From assembly GCF_002953255.1 (NCBI RefSeq), contig NZ_CP026498.1, positions 1,406,899-1,470,854 on the forward strand: 63,956 nt of DNA, given 5' to 3'. The notes below the pieces were generated by a model. It was not told the origin of the DNA. It ran no database searches and saw nothing but the letters and a program-made list of their open reading frames with translations. Shown piece by piece: positions 41,908-53,297 of this stretch (positions are counted from its first letter, which is position 1; each line of letters opens with the position of its first letter). This DNA is from Streptomyces sp. CB01881 (GTDB lineage: Bacteria; Actinomycetota; Actinomycetes; Streptomycetales; Streptomycetaceae). Position numbers and translations under genes: made by a program.

Positions 41908-43410
41908 CTACCCGACCGGCCAGGTGTGGACGGGCTCGCCGCCGCGCATGTACTCGATGTAGCGCCGGGTCATCGCCGCGAGCGCGGCCGGCCGGTCCAT
42001 CCCGAACTGCTCGCGCAGCCGGTGGAACGTGGCGCTCTGCCAGGAGGCGCCGTTGACCCGGCGCAGGCAGCGCTGCTCGATGATGCCGAGGTAGCGGTCC
42101 CGGTCGGCGGGCTCCACGCCCCACTCGTCCAGCCCCTGCTGGGCCATCGGGAGCAGTTCGTTCAGGATCAGGTCGACGGCGGGGACGGTGGTCATGCCGC
42201 CGCGCCCGGCCCGGCCGTGCCGCGGCCACTGGAAGACCGCGTCGATGCCGTACCGGGCGGCCTGCCGGAAGTTCTCGTCGGCCCGCTCGAACGGCAGCCT
42301 GGTCCAGATCGGCCGGGGCTGCTCGGCCAGCACCCGCACCAGGCCGTAGTAGAAGGCCGCGTTGGCCAGCGTGTCGGCCACGGTCGGCCCGGCCGGCAGC
42401 GCCCGGTTCTCCACCCGCAGGTGCGGCACGCCGCCGCTGACGTCGTAGACCGGCCGGTTCCACCGGTAGATGGTGCCGTTGTGCAGCCGCATCTCGGCGA
42501 GCCGCGGCACGCCGCCGGAGCTCAGCACCTTGCCCGGGTCCTCGTCGTCGCAGATCGGCAGCAGCGCGGGGAAGTACCGCAGGTTCTCCTCGAACAGGTC
42601 GTACGCCGAGTCCACCCAGCGCTCGCCGAACCAGGTGATCGGGCGCACGCCCTGCGCCTTGAGCTCCGCCGAACGGGTGTCGCAGGCCTGCTGGAAGAGC
42701 ACCGGCCTGGTCTCCCGCCAGAGCTCCCGCCCGAACAGGAACGGCGAGTTGGCGCCCAGCGCGAGCTGCGGGCCGCAGATCGCCTGGGCGGCGTTCCAGA
42801 CGGAGGAGAACCGCTCGGGGGTGACCTGAAGGTGCAGCTGCAACGAGGTCGCCGCGGCCTCGGCGACCATGGTGATCGACTCCAGCTGGAGATGCTCGAC
42901 GCCCTCGATGTCCAGCGTGATGTCCTCGCCGCGCGCGGCCAGGATCTGGTCGCTGAGCAGGCTGTACCGCTGGTTGAGGGACATCGCGTCCAGCCCGGTG
43001 TGGTCGTGCTCCAGGGTCGGCAGGATGCCCACCATGACGATCCGCGCGCCGGCCTCGGCCGCCCGCCGGTCGGCGTAGCGCAGTCCGGTGTCGATCTCCT
43101 CGCGCAGCTCCTCGAACACGTGACCGCAGAGCCGGTGCGGGGTGATGTTGACCTCGATGTTGAACTGGCCCAGCTCGGTCTGGAAGTCGCTGGAGCCGAT
43201 GGCGCTGAGCACCTCCGCGTTGCGCATCACCGGCAGGCCCTGCTCGTCGGCCAGGTTGAGCTCGATCTCCAGGCCCATCACCGCCCGGGGCCGGTCGAAG
43301 CGGTCCTCGCGCAGCATCCGTCCGAGCGCGTCGAGACAGGACTGGAGCTTGCGGCGGTAGAGCTGCCGGTCCGACAGGTCAGCCCGCGTCGCCACGACCT
43401 TCTCGCCCAT
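41908..43410 (-). CDS. Glutamate-cysteine ligase family protein
   Basis: The protein has 500 residues from ATG 43410 with GGAGGGG upstream. GCS2-type features include a metal-binding MGLEIELNLADEQGLP, FQTELGQFNIEVNITPHRL, GILPTLEHDHTGLDAMSLN, SLQLHLQVTPERF, LAMGxN-like LALGANSPFLFG and HLRVENRALPAGPTVAD. It would join glutamate and cysteine through the gamma-carboxyl. Streptomyces use mycothiol rather than glutathione, and known roles of such ligases include the EgtA step of ergothioneine synthesis. The other egt genes are not here, so assignment stays at family level. Confidence 0.86.
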   Translation of the reverse strand: MGEKVVATRADLSDRQLYRRKLQSCLDALGRMLREDRFDRPRAVMGLEIELNLADEQGLPVMRNAEVLSAIGSSDFQTELGQFNIEVNITPHRLCGHVFEELREEIDTGLRYADRRAAEAGARIVMVGILPTLEHDHTGLDAMSLNQRYSLLSDQILAARGEDITLDIEGVEHLQLESITMVAEAAATSLQLHLQVTPERFSSVWNAAQAICGPQLALGANSPFLFGRELWRETRPVLFQQACDTRSAELKAQGVRPITWFGERWVDSAYDLFEENLRYFPALLPICDDEDPGKVLSSGGVPRLAEMRLHNGTIYRWNRPVYDVSGGVPHLRVENRALPAGPTVADTLANAAFYYGLVRVLAEQPRPIWTRLPFERADENFRQAARYGIDAVFQWPRHGRAGRGGMTTVPAVDLILNELLPMAQQGLDEWGVEPADRDRYLGIIEQRCLRRVNGASWQSATFHRLREQFGMDRPAALAAMTRRYIEYMRGGEPVHTWPVG

Positions 43411-43778
43411 GGGTCCCCTCCTCCTGAGCCGCCCGGCCGAGCGACCGTGCATGCATCATGCCCACCTCGAAGATCGATACCCGATTGCTTCGAACGGCTT
43501 GCAATGCAAGGAAACTGACGGCCTTTCAGCACATCCGCCGACTTGCCCGGCGCCACCGCCTGTGATAAACAGGTCACCCTGTGCACCTGTTCGATAGAAT
43601 TCGCACTGCGCCCAGGCCGGCCCGCTGCTGCTCCGAAAACCTCGTCGACGGCAGCGGCCGTACCAGCACCGCGATCATGCACAACCGGACACGGCCAGGT
43701 CCCGTCACCGACGAAACACCGCGCCATGCCGGTATGCCGCACTCGCACGCCGATCTCGCACGGAGAGGCGACCCCGCC
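43411..43778. other. Intergenic region with promoter-like and palindromic features
   Basis: The divergent gap between the ligase and the 190-residue hypothetical gene is less GC-rich than its surroundings. It contains a perfect palindrome CTTGCA-A-TGCAAG (43498-43510) and a -10-like TAGAAT near 43596. No gene is convincing. Confidence 0.5.
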
Positions 43779-44351
43779 ATGACTCTGCAGACCCCCCAGC
43801 CCCCGCCCAGTGCCCTGCGCGCGGTCCTCGCCGCGCTCGACTCGGAGGACGCGCTGCGCCAACCCGCCGCCGCAGCGCTGCGTCATCCGGCCGGACCGCT
43901 GCTCCCCGCGCACCCGCTCGCGGTCCACGTCCTGGACGGGCCGCGCCCGGAGCTCACCGCCGCCCGGCGGACGGGCTGGCGCTTCCTGATCAAGGACGGC
44001 AGCGAGGTCGCCGCCGCGGCCGAGGTGGTGCAGGGGGCCGAGGGCCACACCTTCTCCCACTTCACCGCCGGGCCCTACCTGGACTCCACCGTCCGGGCGC
44101 TGCGTCAGGCCTGGCAGCTCGCCCAGACCTCGCGGGCCCGCCGGCAGCCCCGGCTGCTGACCTTCCCGGGCCAGTACGCGACGGCGCTGTGGCTGCACGG
44201 GCCGGACGCCGACCCGGCATCGGACCTGCTGATCCCGCTGGCGCCGGCCCCGCTCGGGGTCACCGCGCACCGCGCCTACCCCGCGGCCGACCTGCTGCCG
44301 GTGCTGGCCCGGGCGCCGCTGGCCCGGCCCCTGCTGCTCGGCTCCTCCTGA
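43779..44351 (+). CDS. Conserved hypothetical protein (unrecognised)
   Basis: The protein has 190 residues from ATG 43779 with GGAGAGG upstream. There is no signal peptide or membrane segment. Coding quality is good, with clear secondary-structure alternation: an N-terminal ALRAVLAALDSEDALRQPA helix, AVHVLDGPRPELTAARRTGW, FLIKDGSEVAAAAEVVQG, FSHFTAGPYLDSTVRALRQA and PLAPAPLGVTAHRAYPAADL. The last third resembles a domain that packs beta strands against one helix, but I do not recognise the family. It stands alone with its own promoter region and a textbook terminator. Confidence 0.7.
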   Translation: MTLQTPQPPPSALRAVLAALDSEDALRQPAAAALRHPAGPLLPAHPLAVHVLDGPRPELTAARRTGWRFLIKDGSEVAAAAEVVQGAEGHTFSHFTAGPYLDSTVRALRQAWQLAQTSRARRQPRLLTFPGQYATALWLHGPDADPASDLLIPLAPAPLGVTAHRAYPAADLLPVLARAPLARPLLLGSS

Positions 44352-44500
44352 GCACCCCCGGCCCGGACGCTCCCCGATCTGAGCACTCCCCGGCCCGAGC
44401 GCTCCCCGGCGGGCTCCCCCGCCGGTCGTCTCCCGGTCGCCCCCCGGTCACCGGGTCGCCCCGGCCGGCCGCCGTCGCACGCTCCGCTTCGCCCGCCCCA

Positions 44501-44566
44501 CCCGGACGGGCCATCAGGCATGGCCCCATCGGGCCAGCCACCTGATGGCCCGTCCGGGCGCTTTTT
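44501..44566 (+). terminator. Rho-independent terminator with 18-bp perfect stem and T5
   Basis: Arms 44501-44518 and 44541-44558 are exactly complementary, with a second small hairpin (TGGCCC/GGGCCA) in the loop and CTTTTT following. It lies 150 bases after the hypothetical gene. Confidence 0.88.
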
Positions 44567-44813
44567 CCGGCCGATGCCACCCGAACGGGTGATCTCTGCC
44601 CCCAGGCTGTGGCGCATGTCACCAAATCGCTGCGCGATCGTCCCGGGATGCCGACACTGGGAACCAGCGTGGAAGGACCACCTGTCCTACCCACTTGAGC
44701 GCCGGTCCACACCTGCCCGGCGCCGGACAGGATCCGACTACCGCGGCGGCTCCCGACGCCATCCGAACGGCGCCGCACCACGGGGAGGATCGCAGAGCGA
44801 AGCGAGGGTACGT
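44567..44813 (+). other. Leader/promoter region of the DUF5999 gene
   Basis: Between the terminator and the DUF5999 start I see no protein-like frame. Several dyads are present but none matches a known regulator site. Confidence 0.4.
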
Positions 44814-45005
44814 ATGTGCCAGCACCGTCCTGAGTGCCCGTCGGCCGAGTCCGAGGACCGCGAGGCGGCCGTACCGGTGGCCTGCCACCCGGAGCAGGGT
44901 TGGAGCCTGCTCTGCAACGGCGTCCTGCTCTTCGAGGACACCGGCGAACTGCTGCCCGACGGCCGGGTGATCGCACCGCGCCGCCCCGTCGCCCACGCGG
45001 CCTGA
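44814..45005 (+). CDS. DUF5999 small protein
   Basis: The protein has 63 residues from ATG 44814. It opens MCQHRPECPSAES and contains the family core AVPVACHPEQGWSLLCNGV followed by LLFEDTGELLPDGRVIAPRR. DUF5999 proteins are small streptomycete proteins of unknown function, with Cys residues (2, 8, 24, 35 here) that could bind a metal. Transcription is monocistronic, ending in a hairpin shared with gcvP. It is absent from many gene finders' output because of its size but is well conserved. Confidence 0.85.
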   Translation: MCQHRPECPSAESEDREAAVPVACHPEQGWSLLCNGVLLFEDTGELLPDGRVIAPRRPVAHAA

Positions 45006-45048
45006 CCCGCCGCCGGCGGGGGCAGCCGCCGACAGACGCAGAGGAACG

Positions 45049-45110
45049 GGCAGGGCCCCGGCGAGACACCTCCCAGCCGAAGGCTGGGGGAGTTCCGCCG
45101 GGGCCCTGCC
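45049..45110. terminator. Nested hairpin between DUF5999 and gcvP
   Basis: A 14-bp perfect outer stem (GGCAGGGCCCCGGC and complement) encloses an inner hairpin CTCCCAGCC-GAA-GGCTGGGGGAG. It lies between convergent genes. Confidence 0.8.
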
Positions 45111-45152
45111 ACGTGTCGTCCTCCACGGACGCCGTCCGTGGGACGCCGTACG

Positions 45153-48053
<2,901 letters not shown>

Positions 48054-48162
48054 GGTGGTCGAGGCCTCCTGGTCACGGACCGGCGGGGGTACGCACGCCG
48101 TACGGCTTTCGCCGCTGCGGACAACAGCGGACGGGCCTGGGCGGGCGGACCCGACAGGCCTC

Positions 48163-48390
48163 CCCCTCTGTCATCGGGACCTGAGAGCTTCACCCGCGCG
48201 GCACGCGGTGGGCGCGCCGCCGGCTTGCACCGTCGGTGAGGGTGGTGGCCGCCGGCTCCCTCGCCCGCAGTCCTGCCCTGCTTTCCAGAGTGACCTATCC
48301 CACACGGTACGGATGCCTGAGAGATTCCGGGGAGGAGTTGCTCCTTCGGCGCCCCGACCAGTGGTTTTCACTGTCGGGGACTCTCCCGAG
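48163..48390 (-). ncRNA. Tandem glycine riboswitch (two aptamers)
   Basis: On the minus strand aptamer 1 runs from GGGAGAGTCCCC near 48389 through GCCGAAGGAGCAACTCC and AATCTCTCAGGCA to the GGATAGGTCACTCTGGAAAG closing strand near 48275. Aptamer 2 follows with CACCGACGGTGCAAGCC, GGTGAAGCTCTCAGGTCCC and ACAGAGGGGGAGG, ending near 48163. The paired CTCTCAGG blocks and GAAGGAGCAA are diagnostic of the glycine class. Switching usually turns gcvP on. Confidence 0.92.
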
Positions 48391-48621
48391 CGGGCTCGGC
48401 GGTCGCGCCCAGGGTACCAGCGGGAGGCCCTTCGATCACGGGTGCGTCAGGTCACTCCGGGACTTCACCCGTGCCCCGGACGGCGCAGCACCGGGCCCGT
48501 CCGGCCCCGCCCCGGTCGCGACTGTCCGGTTCATGGCTTTTTGTGTGAAGTGGCGGATGGGACGGGCGGGCCGGCCGCCGGCCTGCGGGAGTCCCGCAGG
48601 CGCAGCGCACTGGAGGAAAGA
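48391..48621. other. Divergent promoter region of the gcvP leader and the PRC-barrel gene
   Basis: No gene is supported. The region holds the start of the riboswitch transcript on the minus strand and the leader of the rightward stress-protein gene. Confidence 0.5.
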
Positions 48622-50019
48622 GTGCAGACCGATATCGACCCCCGGGACCTCATCGGCCACAAGGCGGTCGACCGCAACGGAGACAAGATCGGCACGGTCG
48701 ACGAGGTGTACCTGGACGACGCCACCGGACAGCCCGAGTGGGCCGCCGTCCGGACCGGCATCTTCGGCCGGGACGCCTTCGTCCCCCTGACCACGAGCGA
48801 GTTCTCCGGCGACGAGCTGCGGGTGCCGTACGACAAGTCGCTGGTGAAGGAGTCGCCGGACTTCGGCGTGGGCCAGCACCTGTCACCGGCCCAGGAGCTC
48901 CAGCTCTACCGCTACTACGGGCTGGACACCCCGGTGGACGGGCGCCCGTCGGCGGGTGACGGCTCCGGCTCCGATCCGGCCGACCTGGACTTCGGCTCCG
49001 TCCCGCCAGCGGCGGCCCAGCCCGCGGCCCCGGCGGCGGGAACGGCGGCAGTGGCGGGCACGGCGGCCGCCGCGGCAGCAGCAACGGCCCCGGCGTCGAA
49101 GTCCGCGGACCAACCCGCCGCCGCGGGACCCGCGCCCGCGCCCGCGCCGACACCGGCTCCGGCTCCGGCTCCGGCTCCCAAGCCGCTCGCCTTCCGCTCG
49201 GCCGACAACTTCCACTCGGCCGACAGCGCGACCCCGTCCCCCCTCATCACCCCGGCGGCCGACCTCGGCAAACCGTCCGAACCCGCCACGGAGGCCAACG
49301 TGCGGACCCTCAGCACCACCGCGCCCGCCGCCCCCGCGGCGCCGGTCACCCCCGTGGCCGCACCGGCAACCACCGGCCCGGCCACCCCGGCCGCCTCCAC
49401 CGCCACCCCGGCCGACTCCACCACCGCCACCCCGGCCGCCTCCACCGCCACCCCGGCCGACTCCACCGCCTCCGGCCCGGCCTCGTCCGCGCCCAGCGGC
49501 CCGGTGGAGATCACCTGCCGCGAGGAGCGGCTGGACATCACCACCGAGTGGCACGTCCTGGGCACCGCGAAGCTGCGCAAGTACGTGACCAGCGAGCCGG
49601 TGGAGCGCCGGGTCCCGGTGGTCCGCGAGCGCGTCCGGGTGGAGCGGATGCCGGTCGGCGAGGCGGAGCGGGCCTCGCTCAGCGACAAGGACATCGCGGA
49701 GGCGGTGGAGGAGGTCACCCTGCGCGAGGAGCGCCCGGTGGTCCGCAAGTACCTGGCCCCGATCGAGCGGGTGCGCCTGGTGGTCGAGCGGTACACCTCC
49801 GAGGAGGTGATCCGCGATGAGCTGCGCCGCGAGCACGTCGAGGTGCACGACAACACCGCCGCCGCCTCGACCCCGGGCCCCGCCTCCCCGTCCGCACACG
49901 CCCCCGCCCAGCCCACCTCCGCGCCGACCCCCGCGCCGGCCCCCACATCGGCCCCCGCATCGGCCTCCGCCGCGGCCGACGAACCGTCCCGCCCGGCCAC
50001 GCTCAGGCCGCTCGCCTGA
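48622..50019 (+). CDS. PRC-barrel and DUF2382 (YsnF/AvaK-type) protein
   Basis: The protein has 465 residues from GTG 48622 behind GGAGGAAA. A PRC-barrel domain (~5-100: DLIGHKAVDRNGDKIGTVDE, FVPLTTSEFSGDELRVPYDK, LSPAQELQLYRYYGLD) is followed by ~180 residues of Ala/Pro/Thr linker with perfect duplications. A DUF2382 domain comes next (EITCREERLDITTEWHVLGT, KLRKYVTSEPVERRVPVVRE, EEVTLREERPVVRKYLAP). A second low-complexity tail ends it. These proteins are general-stress or desiccation-linked in actinomycetes and Bacillus (YsnF), but the molecular role is unknown. No signal peptide is present. Confidence 0.87.
   Translation: MQTDIDPRDLIGHKAVDRNGDKIGTVDEVYLDDATGQPEWAAVRTGIFGRDAFVPLTTSEFSGDELRVPYDKSLVKESPDFGVGQHLSPAQELQLYRYYGLDTPVDGRPSAGDGSGSDPADLDFGSVPPAAAQPAAPAAGTAAVAGTAAAAAAATAPASKSADQPAAAGPAPAPAPTPAPAPAPAPKPLAFRSADNFHSADSATPSPLITPAADLGKPSEPATEANVRTLSTTAPAAPAAPVTPVAAPATTGPATPAASTATPADSTTATPAASTATPADSTASGPASSAPSGPVEITCREERLDITTEWHVLGTAKLRKYVTSEPVERRVPVVRERVRVERMPVGEAERASLSDKDIAEAVEEVTLREERPVVRKYLAPIERVRLVVERYTSEEVIRDELRREHVEVHDNTAAASTPGPASPSAHAPAQPTSAPTPAPAPTSAPASASAAADEPSRPATLRPLA
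49384..49473 (+). repeat. In-frame 45-bp tandem duplication in the DUF2382 protein linker
   Basis: Two units (49384-49428 and 49429-49473) encode TPAASTATPADSTTA and TPAASTATPADSTAS. Each unit is itself two near-repeats of STATPA(A/D). It expands a flexible linker between the two domains. Confidence 0.85.
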
Positions 50020-50104
50020 CGACGCCTCACCGGGGACCCCGGGCCAGCCACGGCCCGGGGTCCTTCGACTTTGCCAAAGCTTCACCGATCGATATTTGAC
50101 ACAA

Positions 50105-50132
50105 TGAAGTATCTCCCTGCATGGTTACTTCA
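50105..50132. promoter_or_regulatory. Inverted repeat TGAAGTA-N14-TACTTCA upstream of an MFS gene
   Basis: Perfect 7-bp arms in an AT-rich promoter region, following a -35-like TTGACA (50096-50101). The spacing suits a dimeric repressor; no regulator gene is adjacent. Confidence 0.5.
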
Positions 50133-50163
50133 GTTCATTCACTATGTACGGGAGGAAGCAACC

Positions 50164-51654
50164 GTGAGTGAGGCACCACAGCCCACCACCGCGGCCGAGA
50201 AGCAGAGCAGCGCCCGGGTCTTGCCGGCCCTCATCCTGGCGATGCTGTCGTTCAGCGTGGTGCAGACCGCGGTCGTCCCGATCCTGCCCTCGCTGGCCAA
50301 GGAGCTCAGCGTCTCCGGCTCCAGCATCACCTGGCTGATGACGGCCAACCTGCTCTCCGCCGCCGTGCTGACCCCCCTGCTGGGCCGTTTCGGTGACCTG
50401 CGCGGCCGCAAGCCGATGCTGCTGATCTCGCTGACCGGTCTGGTGGCCGGCTCCGCACTGGCGGTCAGCACCCACTCCTTCACCTGGCTGGTCATCGCCC
50501 GTGTCCTCCAGGGCGCCGGCGGTGGCGTGCTCCCGCTGGCGATCAGCATCGTCCGCGACGAGCTGCCGAAGCAGAAGGTGACCGGCGGCGTCGCCGCCAT
50601 CAGCGCCTCGATGGGCGTCGGCAGCGGCCTCGGCCTGGTCGCCACCGGCCTGCTGCTGGAGCACTGGAGCTACAAGTCGATCTTCTGGATGGGCCTGGTC
50701 TTCGGCCTGATCGCGGTCGCCCTGGTCGCCCTGCGGGTGCCCAGCGACCCGGTCACCGACAAGGACGGCGGGGCCGACCCGCTCGGCGCCCTCACCCTGG
50801 CCGGCTGGCTCTCCGCCCTGCTCGTCGCGGTCAGCCAGGGCAACCACTGGGGCTGGACCTCGACCAAGACCCTCGGCCTCTTCGCCGTCGCCGCCGTGGT
50901 CGCCCTGGTCTGGGGCGTCATCGAGGTCAAGGTGAAGCACCCCCTGGTGGACATGAAGATGATGTCCCGCCCGGCCGTCGCCTTCACCAACCTGGCCGGC
51001 CTGCTGATCGGCTTCGGCATGTACGGCTCGTTCATGGTGATCAGCAACTTCGCCCAGACCCCGGAGAAGTTCGCGCACTACGGCTTCACCGCCACCGTGC
51101 TGCACGCCGGCATCATGCTGCTCCCGTCGGCCGTCGGCTCGATGGTCGCCGCCCCGCTGGGCGCCCTGCTGATCGCCCGCCGCGGCCCGCGCCTGCCGCT
51201 GGTCCTCGGTGGCGTCCTCGGCGCCGTCGCGATGGCCTACCTGGCCGTGCGCCACAGCCACGAGGCCGACATCTACACCGCCTCGGCGATCTTCGGTCTG
51301 GGCATCGGCCTCGCCTTCTCGGCGATGCCCGCCTACATCAACGGCGCCGTCCCGGTGGAGCAGAGCGGCATCGCCAACGGCATGAACGCCGTGCTGCGCA
51401 CCGTCGGCGGCGCGATCGGCACCGCCGTGATGGCCGCGATCCTGACCGGCGACACCATGAAGCTGCCGATCCCGATCGCGCTGCCGACCCTGGACGCCTA
51501 CCAGCACGCGTTCTGGACCGCCGCGGTGGTCTGCGCGATCGCCGGCGCCGTCCCCTTCCTGATCCGCACCGTCAAGCCGGCCACCACCGTCGCCGCCGGC
51601 AACGCGACGGCGGACCCGGCCTCCAGCCCCCAGCTGGCCAAGACCGACGCCTGA
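50164..51654 (+). CDS. MFS efflux transporter (EmrB/QacA-like, 14-TM)
   Basis: The protein has 496 residues; GTG 50164 is chosen for GGGAGGAAG upstream, since the longer frame runs through promoter DNA. It has the DHA2-like features: VVPILPSLAKELSVSG in TM1, GRFGDLRGRKPMLLIS between TM2 and TM3, GAGGGVLPLAISIVRDELPK in TM4 and SMGVGSGLGLVATGLLL in TM5 (motif C). It probably exports a drug-like compound by proton antiport. Regulation is likely through the inverted repeat at 50105-50132. Two hairpins follow. Confidence 0.87.
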   Translation: MSEAPQPTTAAEKQSSARVLPALILAMLSFSVVQTAVVPILPSLAKELSVSGSSITWLMTANLLSAAVLTPLLGRFGDLRGRKPMLLISLTGLVAGSALAVSTHSFTWLVIARVLQGAGGGVLPLAISIVRDELPKQKVTGGVAAISASMGVGSGLGLVATGLLLEHWSYKSIFWMGLVFGLIAVALVALRVPSDPVTDKDGGADPLGALTLAGWLSALLVAVSQGNHWGWTSTKTLGLFAVAAVVALVWGVIEVKVKHPLVDMKMMSRPAVAFTNLAGLLIGFGMYGSFMVISNFAQTPEKFAHYGFTATVLHAGIMLLPSAVGSMVAAPLGALLIARRGPRLPLVLGGVLGAVAMAYLAVRHSHEADIYTASAIFGLGIGLAFSAMPAYINGAVPVEQSGIANGMNAVLRTVGGAIGTAVMAAILTGDTMKLPIPIALPTLDAYQHAFWTAAVVCAIAGAVPFLIRTVKPATTVAAGNATADPASSPQLAKTDA

Positions 51655-51665
51655 CGAGGCGTCCA

Positions 51666-51694
51666 CCCCCGCGCCCAGGGACAGGGCGCGGGGG
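51666..51694 (+). terminator. 11-bp perfect hairpin after the MFS gene
   Basis: CCCCCGCGCCC and GGGCGCGGGGG enclose 7 bases, 11 bases past the stop. Confidence 0.75.
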
Positions 51695-51749
51695 ACCGGT
51701 CCCCGAACGGTCGACGAGGGCATCGCGACCGCCCGAGGCCCGGCACTTC

Positions 51750-51790
51750 AAGCGGCCCCACCCGGTTTCCCCTGCCGGGCGGGGCCGCTT
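51750..51790 (-). terminator. Hairpin downstream of dinB
   Basis: AAGCGGCCCC / GGGGCCGCTT outer stem with an inner CCCGG/CCGGG, ending 8 bases before the dinB stop on the minus strand. Confidence 0.7.
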
Positions 51791-51797
51791 CGTACGT

Positions 51798-53225
51798 TCA
51801 GTCCCCGGTCTCGCCGCCCTCGCCCGGCCCGCCCCCGCTCCCCCGCAGCGGCAGCGGACGCGCGGGCTCCAGCGCGGGGTCGTCCACCGGGAAGGTCCGC
51901 ACCCGTCCCGGCCCGCTCCACGGCGTCTCGAACCGCACCGTTACCCGCCCCACCCCGCTGCCCTGCACCCACCCCGGTCCGAACTCGCCGTGGTGCACGT
52001 CCTGCCCGGGCATCCAGTGCGGCGTCGAAGGCCCGGCCGGCTCCCCCGCCCCCACCCCCTCCGCCTCGGCGGCCACCGGCTCCTGCTCGCCGGACTCCGC
52101 CTCCTCCCGGACGGCCTGCGCGAACAGGTCCTCCTGGGTGTAGTCGGCCAGCTGCGCGACCCCCACGCCAAGCAGCCGCACGCCACCGGTGATGTCCACC
52201 TGCGAGGCCAGCCGCCGGGCCGTCTCGGTGATCACCGCCTCGTCGTCCGTCGGGCCGCGCAGCGTCTCCGAGCGGGTCAGCGTGGAGAAGTCGAACCGCC
52301 GCACCTTCAGCACCACCGTCCGCCCCGACCGGCCCGCCGCCCGCAACCGCCGCACGCACCGCGCCGCCAGGACGTCGACCTCGCGCAGCACCCGCTCCCG
52401 GTCGGCGAGGTCCACCTCGAAGGTGTCCTCCACCGACACCGACTTGGCGTCCTGGTCGGCCACCACCGGCCGGTCGTCCAGCCCTATGGACATCTGGTGG
52501 ACGCCGGCGCCGTGCGCCCTCCCCAGCAGCTGCACCAGCTCCGCCTCCCCCGCCAGGGCGAGGTCGGCCACCGTGTTCAGACCCGCCCGGCGCAGCACCT
52601 GTTCGGTGGCCGGACCGATGCCGGGCAAGGCGCGCACCGGCATCGGCCCGAGCACCACGCGCTCCTGGCCGGGCTCGATCAGCACCAGCCCGTCCGGCTT
52701 GGCCTGCTCGGAGGCGATCTTGGCCATCAGCTTGGACCCGGCCGCCCCGACCGAGGCGGTCAGCCCGGTGCGCCGCTGGATGTCGGCCCGAAGGTCCTCC
52801 GCGAGGGCCAGCACCAGCCGCTCCCCCGTCCCGTGATCCGCCGCCGCCAGCGCGGGGCCGTACGGGCCGGCCTCCAGGTCCACGAACGCCTCGTCCAGGC
52901 TGAGCGGCTGGACCAGCGGCGACAGCTCCCGCAGCAGGCCCATCACCAGCTCGCTCACCTGCCGGTAGGCCTCGAAGCGCCCGGACAGGAACGCCGCGTT
53001 CGGGCAGAGCCGGCGCGCCTGCGCCATCGGCATCGCCGAGTGCACGCCGAACCTCCGCGCCTCGTAGGAGGCCGTGGAGACCACCCCACGCCCGCCCAGG
53101 CCGCCGACGATCACCGGCTTCCCGCGCAGGCTCGGCTTGGACGCCTGCTCCACCGCGGCGAAGAAGGCGTCCATGTCGAGGTGGATGATGCTCGGCAGTG
53201 ACCGCACCTGCCGATCATGCCGCAC
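51798..53225 (-). CDS. dinB: DNA polymerase IV with extra C-terminal domain
   Basis: The protein has 475 residues, about 110 more than a minimal Pol IV. Y-family motifs: HLDMDAFFAAVEQ (Asp17), PLSLDEAFVDLE (Asp111-Glu112), the SVGAAGSKLMAKIASEQAKP palm, and two HhH-like turns (ALPGIGPATEQVL). The little finger ends near 350 and a clamp-binding QEDLF sits at 364-368. Beyond it a Gly/Glu-rich linker leads to a small domain (403-450, VHHGEFGPGWVQGSGVGRVT) that resembles the C-terminal tudor-like fold of UvrD/PcrA helicases. It copies past damaged bases with low fidelity. The extension may bind RNA polymerase, by analogy only. Confidence 0.9.
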   Translation of the reverse strand: MRHDRQVRSLPSIIHLDMDAFFAAVEQASKPSLRGKPVIVGGLGGRGVVSTASYEARRFGVHSAMPMAQARRLCPNAAFLSGRFEAYRQVSELVMGLLRELSPLVQPLSLDEAFVDLEAGPYGPALAAADHGTGERLVLALAEDLRADIQRRTGLTASVGAAGSKLMAKIASEQAKPDGLVLIEPGQERVVLGPMPVRALPGIGPATEQVLRRAGLNTVADLALAGEAELVQLLGRAHGAGVHQMSIGLDDRPVVADQDAKSVSVEDTFEVDLADRERVLREVDVLAARCVRRLRAAGRSGRTVVLKVRRFDFSTLTRSETLRGPTDDEAVITETARRLASQVDITGGVRLLGVGVAQLADYTQEDLFAQAVREEAESGEQEPVAAEAEGVGAGEPAGPSTPHWMPGQDVHHGEFGPGWVQGSGVGRVTVRFETPWSGPGRVRTFPVDDPALEPARPLPLRGSGGGPGEGGETGD

Positions 53226-53297
53226 GGGTACGACAGTCCGGCCGAACCAGGCCGCCGCCCCGGTACCGCACCGCCCCCGGTGCCTCGCCGCCCCGCG

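Noticed and set aside
43490..43780. Possible extended start of the hypothetical protein at 43581
   Set aside because: The added 66 residues lack protein-like pattern, and a good ribosome site precedes ATG 43779.
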